A DNA stretch of 13,215 bases. Source: Acidobacterium sp. (GTDB lineage: Bacteria; Acidobacteriota; Terriglobia; Terriglobales; Acidobacteriaceae). Where the stretch lies: positions 3,559 through 16,773 of the forward strand of contig PMAM01000144.1 in assembly GCA_003152595.1 (NCBI GenBank), read 5' to 3'. The notes beneath the pieces are model-generated. The model worked only from the letters and a program-made list of their open reading frames with translations. It had not been told where the DNA came from and searched no databases. A program made the translations under genes and the position numbers. Positions 1 through 6,810 of the stretch are shown piece by piece (position 1 is the first letter of the stretch; every line of letters starts with the position of its first letter).

Positions 1-139
1 CGCAGCGCGGAATCGGCATGGCTGCCACGGTCGCCTGATGGCTCGAGTTCATTGGAACCGAACCGATGTGCGAGGTCGCAAAAGCAGCGGTCGCGCCTGC
101 AATACACAATCCGAGAATTAGGGTCTTGACGGCCTTCAT
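1..139 (-). CDS. N-terminal fragment of an exported protein of unknown function
   Basis: An open frame runs leftwards from an ATG at 137-139 off the left edge of the window; only about 46 codons are present. The first residues are a typical Sec signal peptide: a Met-Lys start with a second Lys at residue 5, then a hydrophobic stretch (LILGLCIAGATAAFA) ending in small residues suitable for signal peptidase I. The part after the signal is Ser/Thr/Met-rich and shows no motif I recognise. A GAGGAG Shine-Dalgarno sequence lies about 11 bases upstream of the ATG, which supports this start. Export is inferred from the signal; the function is unknown because the gene is truncated by the window edge. 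Confidence 0.6.
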   Translation of the reverse strand, partial: MKAVKTLILGLCIAGATAAFATSHIGSVPMNSSHQATVAAMPIPRC

Positions 140-388
140 GACTGAAGTACTCCTCAACAAAAGTTGTATGACTCTGCCCACCACTGTGGTACAGACTCCG
201 CCATACATTGAGGACTATAGCTGCTAAAGTGGGGTCAAATATTTCCTCGACGGTATTATCTAAGTATTAAATACACAGCATTACCGGCGTACCGGAGCTT
301 CTCTTCCTGCCGCCTTTCAGTCCTGCGCCGCAGCTTCCTCCTCTGCCCTCGACACTGAGCGGCATTCCGATTAACTCATTGATTTATT

Positions 389-408
389 GGGGGGCGATTG
401 AACCCCCC
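389..408. repeat. G6/C6 inverted repeat (hairpin)
   Basis: Six G (389-394) and six C (403-408) flank an 8-base loop, giving a short pure-GC stem. On the minus strand the stem is followed by AATAAATC, which is AT-rich but not a U-tract, so it is at best a weak terminator for leftward transcription. The role is uncertain. Confidence 0.4.
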
Positions 409-508
409 GGGAACGCCTTCACAACTCGGATCGCCAGCGTCCATCGGCTCTGCGAATCGCACGGCGAAGAAACAAACCCACAATCCCGGGAAGCAAGGCT
501 GCCCCTGA

Positions 509-532
509 GTGCAGCGCTCGGGCTCGCTGCAC
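509..532 (-). terminator. Candidate terminator hairpin downstream of the OmdA remnant
   Basis: GTGCAGCG (509-516) and CGCTGCAC (525-532) form a perfect 8-bp stem with an 8-base loop. It lies 64 bases past the stop codon of the leftward OmdA gene. A second, smaller stem, GCCGG-CTT-CCGGC, sits at 571-583, only 12 bases past that stop. Neither stem is followed by a run of T on the minus strand, so intrinsic termination is plausible but not shown; they may instead stabilise the mRNA 3' end. Confidence 0.35.
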
Positions 533-595
533 GTTCGGTCCGCGACAATCACCCTGCCGCCTGCTGGCCTGCCGGCTTCCGGCTCAACTCAATCT

Positions 596-1296
596 CTATT
601 CGCTGAAGCCAGCCTTTGTGGGTGCGCGTTCTCGCCGCCCCTTCTCTGCAGCCCGCAGGGCCTCTTCAATCGCCTTCTGCGCCCGCTTCTGCCGCGATTC
701 CGGACTTTGGTAGTAGAAGATCCCCATCAGGTGGCCACGCCGCTGGATCGGCGTCATGGCCTGCCATCCGTCGCGGGCTCGAGGATGGCGCTGAAACGCT
801 GCCTCCAGAATGGGCGCAGTCACCCGCTCGCCATCGATGGCCAGCATCATTCGCTCCACCCACAGCTCCGCCCGTCCCGCGCGCACTTCCGCGCTCTTTG
901 GCTGCTCGATCTGATCGATGATTGCCTTCCGCATCGAATCACTGAGCTGTTCATAGAACCTGCTCAGGGCGCGGTTCTGCCGCAGCAGCTTCTCCAGTTC
1001 GCGCGGTGTGGATTGTGGGCGTTCCTCAAGATCCGGCTCGAGCACAACCGCCGCCACGTGCCCTGCCGGACTCCGGCTTGCTTCTGCATCTTCCTGTTGA
1101 CCAGGAGAATGTAGCTGGTGTCGCGCGCGCGGAACAGCGAGGTGCGAAACGCGAATCCGTTGATCGTGCCCCGCACGCGCAGGCGCTGCCGTTTCGGCCA
1201 TGCCTTCGCCGGATCGAACGGAACCGTGATGACGGTCCAGTTCAGGCCGGTGCCGTCGGGCCGCAGCGTACCCTCGAAGCTGCGCTTCGCGCTCAC
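596..1296 (-). pseudogene. DUF1905 + OmdA (YdeI/OmpD-associated) domain protein, frameshifted
   Basis: Two overlapping leftward frames together encode one known two-domain architecture. The first begins at a GTG (1294-1296) and gives a DUF1905 domain with its hallmarks: the GLNWTVITVPFD segment, VRGTINGFAFRTSLF, and VNRKMQKQAGVRQG. The second frame picks up immediately with VAAVVLEPDLEERP and continues as an OmdA domain to the TAG at 596-598, with PRELEKLL near its start and the usual helical, basic C-terminus. The switch falls at about 1061-1063 (a GGG on the coding strand). The gene spans 701 bases; restoring one base gives 702, exactly 233 codons plus stop. Related YdeI-type proteins are reported in stress and antimicrobial-peptide tolerance, but the biochemical role is unclear. 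It starts 24 bp after the stop of the upstream membrane-protein gene, so the two are probably co-transcribed. A sequencing or assembly error is an alternative to a true pseudogene. Confidence 0.8.
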
Positions 1297-1320
1297 GCCA
1301 CCAGCATAACCGCGACTGGA

Positions 1321-1785
1321 TTAAGGGATCGGTTGCGGCGTTGGCATATTCGGCAGCTGATTTTGTTGCTGAAGATTGTGCACGTGTGCGAAGCCCCAGA
1401 TTGCCATGCCGGCCACAGCCCCAACCCCCACCGCAGTCATGATCCAGAAGCCGCGCGTTGGCCCCGTCCGCAGATCGATCACATCGGCGTAGTTCACCGT
1501 GACCGGCTCCGGATCGTTGAACAACTGTATGGTGAAGGAGTCTGTGTTGATGGCGATGATTCTTCCCATCAGCTCGATGCCGTTGCTCAGCTCCACTCCG
1601 ATCGGATTATCGATGCCCCGTTTCAGAATGCGAGAGTGTGCGGTGGTTGCGTTCAGCGGTTTGGTTTTCGCGAGAGCCTGGGGAGGAATGGCGAGGAGAA
1701 CCATCAGAAGGCAAGCGACGAAAACGCCGAGCTTCGACAACCTGCTGCGAAAATCCAGGGCAGAAAAACCACAAGAAGATCCCAT
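1321..1785 (-). CDS. Small exported/membrane protein with an SM-like beta segment
   Basis: A 154-residue protein of unknown function. Residues 17-39 are a hydrophobic segment ending PPQALA, either a signal peptide (cleavage near Ala39) or a membrane anchor. Residues about 60-106 are predicted beta-rich; the pattern VELSNGIELMGRIIAINTDS followed by a NYADVIDL strand resembles an LSm/SM-like fold (bent five-strand barrel). Residues 112-134 form a second hydrophobic, Gly/Ala-rich membrane segment, followed by a Gln/Pro-rich tail. Small proteins with a signal, a 'DGT.LKG.I' beta segment, 'YADV' and a Gly-rich membrane helix are, from memory, common in Acidobacteria and unstudied. A GAGG Shine-Dalgarno lies about 9 bases before the ATG. 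The frameshifted OmdA gene follows 24 bp downstream. RNA binding should not be assumed, since an exported SM-like fold may do something else. Confidence 0.65.
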   Translation of the reverse strand: MGSSCGFSALDFRSRLSKLGVFVACLLMVLLAIPPQALAKTKPLNATTAHSRILKRGIDNPIGVELSNGIELMGRIIAINTDSFTIQLFNDPEPVTVNYADVIDLRTGPTRGFWIMTAVGVGAVAGMAIWGFAHVHNLQQQNQLPNMPTPQPIP

Positions 1786-2009
1786 ACTCGTACCTCAGCA
1801 ATGGAAGTCGTTGTCATCGATTCCATCTGTTCCACTGCTGTCCACGAAGACGGAACGCCGCCGAAATAGTTTCGCTGCTGCAGGGCCCGCATCCGGCGTT
1901 CGACTCCGTGCGTCTCCTCTTTATCAGTGAGGCTCTCTCCGACCGTTGAGCTGTTCTGCCTTCTCAACTCCGTTGCCGCGTTACCCTAGATCCGTTGGAG
2001 GTTTCAAAG

Positions 2010-2585
2010 ATGGCTCGCACTGAATCCGCCATGCTCGCGCTCGGCACGCAGATTCCGCCTTTTTCCCTTAAGGACGTTCGCAGCAACCAACTCCATACTC
2101 AGTCCTTGCTGATGGGACCCAAAGGGCTGCTCGTAATGTTCATTTGTTGCCATTGTCCCTTCGTCAAACACGTCGAGAAGCAACTGGCGCAACTGGCGGT
2201 CGACTTCCGCAACTCCGGCATCGGGTTCGTCGCGATTTCGTCCAACGATGCGGAGAACTATCCGGACGATGCACCTGCGTCGCTGGCCGAACAGGCTCTG
2301 AAGCTGGGGTTCGTCTTCCCTTATCTTTACGACGCTACCCAGGAGGTCGCGCGCGAGTTCGACGCCACCTGCACGCCGGATTTCTTCCTGTTCGATGGGC
2401 CGGGCTCCCTGGTTTATCGCGGGCAGCTCGACTCAAGTCGTCCCGGCAACGACATTCCGGTGACCGGGCGCGATCTGCGTGCCGCTCTCAAAGCGGTGAT
2501 TGCGGGCGAAGCTGTCAGCCCGGACCAGCACCCGAGCCTCGGATGCAACATTAAGTGGAAGGACGAGTGGCTCAACCGGCTGTGA
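2010..2585 (+). CDS. Thioredoxin-fold redoxin family protein
   Basis: A 191-residue cytoplasmic protein of the thioredoxin family often annotated 'thioredoxin family protein' or AhpC/TSA-like. It opens with a strand-forming region (PPFSLKDV, residues 16-23) and LLVMFICCHCPFVKH, where Cys46 and Cys49 form a CxxC followed by Pro50, matching the family's CNHCPYV site. SNDAENYPDDAP (78-89) and CTPDFFLFD (121-129, with the fold's cis-Pro region at TP) are also diagnostic, and a conserved GCNIKWK (178-184) ends the domain. The family is presumed to carry out thiol-disulfide exchange or peroxide reduction; the substrate is unknown. I chose the ATG at 2010 because GGAGG sits 7 bases upstream; the in-frame TTG at 1995 overlaps that Shine-Dalgarno. 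The gene is probably monocistronic and diverges from the membrane-protein gene. Confidence 0.88.
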   Translation: MARTESAMLALGTQIPPFSLKDVRSNQLHTQSLLMGPKGLLVMFICCHCPFVKHVEKQLAQLAVDFRNSGIGFVAISSNDAENYPDDAPASLAEQALKLGFVFPYLYDATQEVAREFDATCTPDFFLFDGPGSLVYRGQLDSSRPGNDIPVTGRDLRAALKAVIAGEAVSPDQHPSLGCNIKWKDEWLNRL

Positions 2586-2615
2586 CGCCGTCGGAGGGCA
2601 AGGCAGGCAAAGCAA

Positions 2616-2640
2616 GGCCTGCGGGTACCATCCGCAGGCC
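2616..2640. terminator. Hairpin between convergent genes, likely bidirectional terminator
   Basis: GGCCTGCGG (2616-2624) and CCGCAGGCC (2632-2640) form a perfect 9-bp stem with a 7-base loop. It sits in the 85-bp gap between the rightward redoxin gene and the leftward DUF4142 gene. On the minus strand it is followed by TTGCTTTGCC, a weak T-rich run, so it fits best as the terminator of the DUF4142 gene; the plus side lacks a T-tract. Confidence 0.6.
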
Positions 2641-2670
2641 GGGTGAGCTGTTATCGCTGAAGAAGGAACG

Positions 2671-3174
2671 CTACTTTTTCTTCGCGAGATCTTTTGCAGC
2701 GTCCTCGTGCTTCTGAAGAACGGGGAGCGCGTTCTGTGCGTAGGTTTTGATCGCGGGGTTCTGAGCATTGTCGGCTTCGTTCTTGTAAACCGCGATCGCT
2801 TTCTCGTGGCCAGCCGTCATCTCCTGGGCGAACTTGCGATCGAATGCGGCTCCTTTCAGCTTCTGAAAAGGATCGATCATCTGCTTGTTGTGCGTGGCGT
2901 CGATTGCATCCGCAACGGTGAGGCTGGCCTGCTGCGCAGCGGCGTGCAGATCGGAAAAGTCTTTGGTGTGATCGGTTACCAGCATCTGTCCATAGTCCTT
3001 GACCGACTGCGAATCGGAAGACGTCTGCGCCAGCTGCCCGAGGTTGGCCTCGACCATGTCTGTTTGCGCAGCGAAGTCAACGAACTGCTGATCGGTCATC
3101 GGTGCTTTTTTCTGTGCCATCGCAGGCATGCAGCACAGGGCGACGCAGCAAAAACCGGCAAATAGTTTTCTCAT
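2671..3174 (-). CDS. DUF4142 family exported protein
   Basis: A 167-residue protein with a clean Sec signal (basic MRK, hydrophobic core, cleavage after AMA at about residue 20). The mature part is the all-helical, ferritin-like DUF4142 domain: DQQFVDFAAQTDMVEANLGQ near the start, then QSVKDYGQMLVTDHTK, FDRKFAQEMTAGHEKAI, and the C-terminal QNALPVLQKHEDAAKDL. The regularly placed Glu, Asp and His residues of the helices are typical of this family, which is predicted to be periplasmic; its biochemical role is not established. A strong GGAGGAG Shine-Dalgarno precedes the ATG. The gene is divergent from the M28 peptidase and convergent with the redoxin gene, so it is likely a single-gene unit. 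Confidence 0.85.
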   Translation of the reverse strand: MRKLFAGFCCVALCCMPAMAQKKAPMTDQQFVDFAAQTDMVEANLGQLAQTSSDSQSVKDYGQMLVTDHTKDFSDLHAAAQQASLTVADAIDATHNKQMIDPFQKLKGAAFDRKFAQEMTAGHEKAIAVYKNEADNAQNPAIKTYAQNALPVLQKHEDAAKDLAKKK

Positions 3175-3262
3175 TTCTTCTCTCCTCCAGCGATCGATTC
3201 AGGTCCTGTAGCGGTGGCGATTTTCAGGATTGCGCCCCGGCACATCGGGCCTACATGCATCG

Positions 3263-3460
3263 ATGCTCCAGCTCGAGTTTCTGTCTCCTGCCAGGGGACG
3301 GTTCGCCGAACCGGGAGGAGGGTCGAACACGTCGCTTCGGCTTTCCGGAGGCGGGGATGGCGCCCCCGTCGATCTCTGGTTGAATTCCGCGAGCAACTCC
3401 GGTGATACCCTGCTTGTTCAGCCCGCCGTCGATCCTCACATCCAGGAGAAGTCCGACTGA
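3263..3460 (+). CDS. Possible 65-residue ORF overlapping the peptidase start
   Basis: A short frame opens at ATG 3263 and ends with TGA at 3458-3460, whose last base is the first base of the peptidase ATG (TGATG). Such one-base overlap is typical of translational coupling, and most third codon positions are G or C as in the neighbours. The product is Gly/Ser-rich and hydrophilic (for example SLRLSGGGDGAPVDLWLN) and resembles nothing I know. No Shine-Dalgarno precedes the ATG, and GC-rich DNA commonly leaves frames this long open by chance. It could simply be leader sequence. Confidence 0.25.
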   Translation: MLQLEFLSPARGRFAEPGGGSNTSLRLSGGGDGAPVDLWLNSASNSGDTLLVQPAVDPHIQEKSD

Positions 3461-5631
3461 TGTCTTCGCGCGTTCCCGTCCTCTCCGTTGCCGCTCTGGT
3501 TCTTCCAACGCTGTTCTTCCTCGGCGCCCAATCGACGACGCCGGCTTCTTCGGTTCTCGGCTACCACGACTTTGCGGCGGAAGAGGCGCACACCGATCAG
3601 ACCTTTCTTGCTGTTCCCGACGCCAAACTTGCAGGCGAGGAACTGAAGACTCTCACCGCTGAGCCGCACATCGCGGCTTCACCGGAGGACTACAAGACGG
3701 CCCAGTACGTCGCTTCGAAATTCAAGGAGGCGGGACTCGAGACGAGCATCGTTCCCTACAAGGCCTGGCTGAATCTCCCCAAATCGGTGAAGGTCGAAGC
3801 GTACGACGCGGAGGGCAAGCTGCTGATGACCGGCCCTACGCCGGAGCACGTCGACGGCAACGAGCCTTTCCAGAACGATCCGCGCGTCACGCCCGCTTTC
3901 AACGGCTCGTCCCCCTCCGGCGACGTGACGGGCGAAGTTGTGTACGCGAATTACTGCCGACCCGAGGACTTTACGAAGCTGAAAGAGCTGGGCATCGACT
4001 TCCACGGCAAGATCGTTCTCTGCCGTTATGGCGGGAACTTCCGCGGCGTGAAGGTGTACATCGCGCAGCAACAGGGCGCGGCCGGGGTTCTGATCTACTC
4101 CGATCCGGCCGACGACGGCTACTATCGCGGCGACATGTATCCGCATGGTGCGTGGCGGCCGGCGACCGCGGTGCAGCGTGGATCCGTCCAGTTCATGTTC
4201 AAGTATCCCGGCGACGCGCTCACCCCCGGCATCGCGTCGCGGCCCGATCTGCCCGCCTCGGAGCGGCTGCCGCTGGACAAAGTCACGAGCCTGCCGACCA
4301 TTCCATCCGAGCCGCTCAGCTACCACGATGCTTCGCCGATCCTTGAGCACCTGGGCGGGCCGGACGCGCCGCGCGAATGGCAGGGCGCGCTGCCCTTCAC
4401 CTATCACGTCGGGCCCGGCGTGAAGGTCCACATGGATCTCAAGATGGATTACGAATACTCGACCATCTGGGACGTGATCGGCACGGTCGCCGGCACGGAG
4501 TTTCCCGATGAGTGGGTGGTTGCGGGCAATCATCGCGACGCGTGGGTGTACGGGGCGGTCGATCCCAACAGCGGCACCGCCGCTATGCTCGAAGCGGCGC
4601 ATGGCATCGGCGCATTACTCAAGACCGGATGGAAGCCGAAGCGGCGGATCGTCTTCTGCTCCTGGGATGCGGAAGAGGAAGGGCTGATTGGCTCGACGGA
4701 ATGGGCGGAGGATCACGCGAATCATCTGGCGCACGCCGTTGCTTATTTCAATACCGACGTCGGCGTCTCCGGACCGAACTTCGACGCTTCCGCCGTTCCT
4801 TCTCTCAAGGAATTCATCCGTAACGTCACCAAAGAAGTGCCCAGCCCGAAGGGCGGCACGGTCTACGACCAGTGGAAGAAGTCCCAGGCCGACGCCGCCG
4901 CGCGCCATCATCTCGGCGTCGAGGAACATGCGAGCCAGGAAGCTGCCAACATCGATCATGACGTCCGCGTGGGCGACCTCGGCTCCGGTTCCGACTTCAC
5001 GCCCTTCATCCAGCACCTCGGAGTGCCCTCGACGGACATCGGCTCCGGCGGACCTTACGGCGTTTACCACTCCGTTTTCGATAACTATGCGTGGTTCGTG
5101 ATGAACGCCGATCCGACATTCGTCTACGAGCAGGAAATGGCGCGGGTCTTCGGCCTTGAAGTGCTGCACATGGCCGACGCCGACGTGCTGCCCTACGATT
5201 ACGTGACCTACGGCAAGGAAATCTCCGCGTACCTGGACGCGGCACAGAAAAAGGCCGAGGACGCGGGAGTCACGGGCCTCGACTTCACTCAGGCCAAAGC
5301 CGCGGCAGAGAAGTTCACGCAGTTGGCGGAGAAGGTGCGTGCGAAACAGCAGGCCGCCGCGTCGGATGCGCCGCAGCAACTAACTGCGCTGAATGCCCAG
5401 CTCCGTGACGTGGAGGAAGAGTTCCTGTCGGCGGCGGGTCTGCCCAACCGGCCCTGGTTTAAGCACACGATTTACGCGCCGGGCGAATACACGGGATACG
5501 CGGCCGTCGTCATCCCGGGGGTGAACGAAGCGATTGACGCAAAGGATGTGGCGCGGGCACAGGCACAAATGACGGTTCTAACTGGAGCGATCGACCATGC
5601 GTCTTCGACGCTGGAGGCGATCGCAAAATAG
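3460..5631 (+). CDS. M28B metallopeptidase, glutamate carboxypeptidase II (PSMA)-like
   Basis: A 723-residue exported zinc exopeptidase. A hydrophobic N-terminus (residues 5-23) is a signal or anchor. The order matches human GCPII: a peptidase start (about 55-120), a PA domain (about 150-310, with HGKIVLCRYGGNFRGVKV and GVLIYSDPADDG), the M28 core (about 335-570) and a C-terminal transferrin-receptor-type dimerisation domain (about 590-720). All five zinc ligands align: His358, Asp368, Glu406, Asp433 and His537, with catalytic Glu405. The specificity pocket differs from GCPII: from memory, the glutarate-binding Asn519, Arg534, Arg536 and Lys699 correspond to Ser511, a short Arg-free loop, and Gly679, so strict C-terminal glutamate preference is doubtful. 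It probably trims peptides in the periplasm or outside the cell. AGGAG at about 3444-3448 supports this ATG. Confidence 0.92.
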   Translation: MSSRVPVLSVAALVLPTLFFLGAQSTTPASSVLGYHDFAAEEAHTDQTFLAVPDAKLAGEELKTLTAEPHIAASPEDYKTAQYVASKFKEAGLETSIVPYKAWLNLPKSVKVEAYDAEGKLLMTGPTPEHVDGNEPFQNDPRVTPAFNGSSPSGDVTGEVVYANYCRPEDFTKLKELGIDFHGKIVLCRYGGNFRGVKVYIAQQQGAAGVLIYSDPADDGYYRGDMYPHGAWRPATAVQRGSVQFMFKYPGDALTPGIASRPDLPASERLPLDKVTSLPTIPSEPLSYHDASPILEHLGGPDAPREWQGALPFTYHVGPGVKVHMDLKMDYEYSTIWDVIGTVAGTEFPDEWVVAGNHRDAWVYGAVDPNSGTAAMLEAAHGIGALLKTGWKPKRRIVFCSWDAEEEGLIGSTEWAEDHANHLAHAVAYFNTDVGVSGPNFDASAVPSLKEFIRNVTKEVPSPKGGTVYDQWKKSQADAAARHHLGVEEHASQEAANIDHDVRVGDLGSGSDFTPFIQHLGVPSTDIGSGGPYGVYHSVFDNYAWFVMNADPTFVYEQEMARVFGLEVLHMADADVLPYDYVTYGKEISAYLDAAQKKAEDAGVTGLDFTQAKAAAEKFTQLAEKVRAKQQAAASDAPQQLTALNAQLRDVEEEFLSAAGLPNRPWFKHTIYAPGEYTGYAAVVIPGVNEAIDAKDVARAQAQMTVLTGAIDHASSTLEAIAK

Positions 5632-5777
5632 GGCGCTGAGCGAGAGCACGGTTGTCTCCGCGGCCCCGTGATGCGGCCGAATGCCGTACCCTCAGAGAGG
5701 TGATTCGTGCTGCGCGCATGTCTGCGTCGCGGCATGGAACGATTGACGAGGCATGAGCCTCGTCCAGCAGGAGACGC
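5632..5777 (+). promoter_or_regulatory. tdh leader with a perfect hairpin next to the ribosome-binding site
   Basis: This gap holds the presumed tdh promoter, though I cannot point to a good -35/-10 pair. Its salient element is GACGAGGC (5745-5752), loop ATGA, GCCTCGTC (5757-5764): a perfect 8-bp stem ending only four bases before the CAGGAGA Shine-Dalgarno (about 5768-5774) of tdh. It could be an mRNA structure that tunes translation or stability, or a DNA palindrome bound by a regulator. There is no T-tract, so it is not an obvious terminator of the upstream peptidase gene. Confidence 0.45.
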
Positions 5778-6809
5778 ATGCGAGCACTGGTGAAGGCCCG
5801 CGCGGAACGCGGCCTTTGGCTCCAGGATGTGCCGGAGCCCGAATACGGCATCAACGACGTCCTGATCCGCGTCCGCCGTACCGGCATTTGCGGCACCGAC
5901 GTGCACATTTATCAGTGGGACGAGTGGGCGCAGCAGACGATCCCGGTGCCAATGGTGATCGGGCACGAGTTCGTCGGCGAGATCGCGGGGGTCGGGCCGA
6001 ACGTTTCCGATTTCAAAGTCGGGGATCTGGTTTCCGGCGAAGGCCACGTGACCTGCGGACGCTGCCGCAATTGCCTTGCTGGCCGCCGGCATCTTTGCGC
6101 TTACACGTCGGGGGTGGGCGTGAATCGTCCGGGCGCATTTGCGGAATACATTACGCTGCCGATGACGAACATCTGGCGTCATCACGCGGGAGTGTCGGAA
6201 GAAATTGCGGCGATTTTCGATCCCTTCGGCAACGCGGTCCACACGGCGCTGGCGTTTCCGGTTCTGGGAGAAGATGTGCTGATCTCGGGCGCGGGTCCGA
6301 TTGGGCTGATGGCGATCCCGATTGTGCGGCACGCTGGGGCGCGCTATGTGGTGGCTACGGACCTGAATCCCTTCCGGCTCGATCTGGCTCGCAAGATGGG
6401 CGCGACGATGGCGGTGGATCCACGCGAGACTCCGGTCGCGCAGGTTCAGAAGCAACTCGGCATGCAGGAAGGGTTCGACGTGGGCCTCGAGATGTCCGGT
6501 TCGCCCGTTGCTTTTGCGGAAATGCTCGACAACATGTGCCACGGCGGGCGGATCGCCGTGCTCGGCATCCCGTCGAAGCCGATGCAAACGGACTGGCGGA
6601 AGATCATCTTCAACATGCTCACCGTGCGCGGCATTTACGGACGCGAAATGTACGAGACCTGGTACAAGATGTCGGTGCTGGTGACCTCGGGGGTGGACAT
6701 TTCGCCAGTAATCACGCACCGCTTCAGCTACAAGGATTATGAGAAGGGCTTTGAAGCGATGATCGGCGGCAACTGCGGCAAGGTGATTTTGGACTGGACG
6801 ACGATCTGA
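5778..6809 (+). CDS. tdh: L-threonine 3-dehydrogenase
   Basis: A 343-residue zinc-dependent medium-chain dehydrogenase that oxidises L-threonine with NAD+ to 2-amino-3-ketobutyrate, the first step of threonine breakdown to glycine, in the cytoplasm. It aligns almost end to end with E. coli Tdh (341 residues). Catalytic zinc ligands are Cys38, His63 and Glu64; ICGTDVHIYQWDEW is the family signature. Structural zinc cysteines are 93, 96, 99 and 107. DPFGNAVHTAL follows, then the Rossmann motif GAGPIG (171-176), with Asp195 ending the second strand as expected for NAD+ preference, and GIYGREMYETWYKM near the end. The ATG at 5778 has AGGAG about 5 bases upstream. The usual partner kbl (2-amino-3-ketobutyrate CoA ligase) is not in the window. 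The stop lies one base from the end of the convergent serpin gene. Confidence 0.97.
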   Translation: MRALVKARAERGLWLQDVPEPEYGINDVLIRVRRTGICGTDVHIYQWDEWAQQTIPVPMVIGHEFVGEIAGVGPNVSDFKVGDLVSGEGHVTCGRCRNCLAGRRHLCAYTSGVGVNRPGAFAEYITLPMTNIWRHHAGVSEEIAAIFDPFGNAVHTALAFPVLGEDVLISGAGPIGLMAIPIVRHAGARYVVATDLNPFRLDLARKMGATMAVDPRETPVAQVQKQLGMQEGFDVGLEMSGSPVAFAEMLDNMCHGGRIAVLGIPSKPMQTDWRKIIFNMLTVRGIYGREMYETWYKMSVLVTSGVDISPVITHRFSYKDYEKGFEAMIGGNCGKVILDWTTI

Positions 6810-6810
6810 G

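Larger units (their letters stand above)
140..595. other. Gene-poor interval between the left-edge gene and the OmdA remnant
   Basis: I find no convincing coding region in these 456 bases. The right part has frames open only because it is GC-rich, and their translations show no domain or codon pattern of a real gene. An AT-rich patch at about 235-280 is the likeliest place for the promoter of the leftward gene, but no well-spaced -35/-10 pair is evident. A short palindrome, ACCAC-T-GTGGT at 180-190, lies in that gene's presumed leader and could be an operator. Three GC-rich inverted repeats occur further right (389-408, 509-532, 571-583); the latter two lie just past the stop of the leftward OmdA gene. 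Confidence 0.5.

Noticed and set aside
389..408. tRNA or tmRNA element suggested by the G/C-run stem
   Set aside because: No T-arm GGTTCGA-type motif, anticodon arm or acceptor stem can be assembled around it.
379..606. 75-codon plus-strand ORF
   Set aside because: No ribosome-binding site, no motif, and it spans hairpins and the end of the OmdA gene; likely chance.
5753..6742. Long plus-strand ORF overlapping tdh
   Set aside because: It is a +1 shadow of tdh; its translation is Arg/Gly/Ala-rich without domains, while the tdh frame matches a known enzyme along its whole length.
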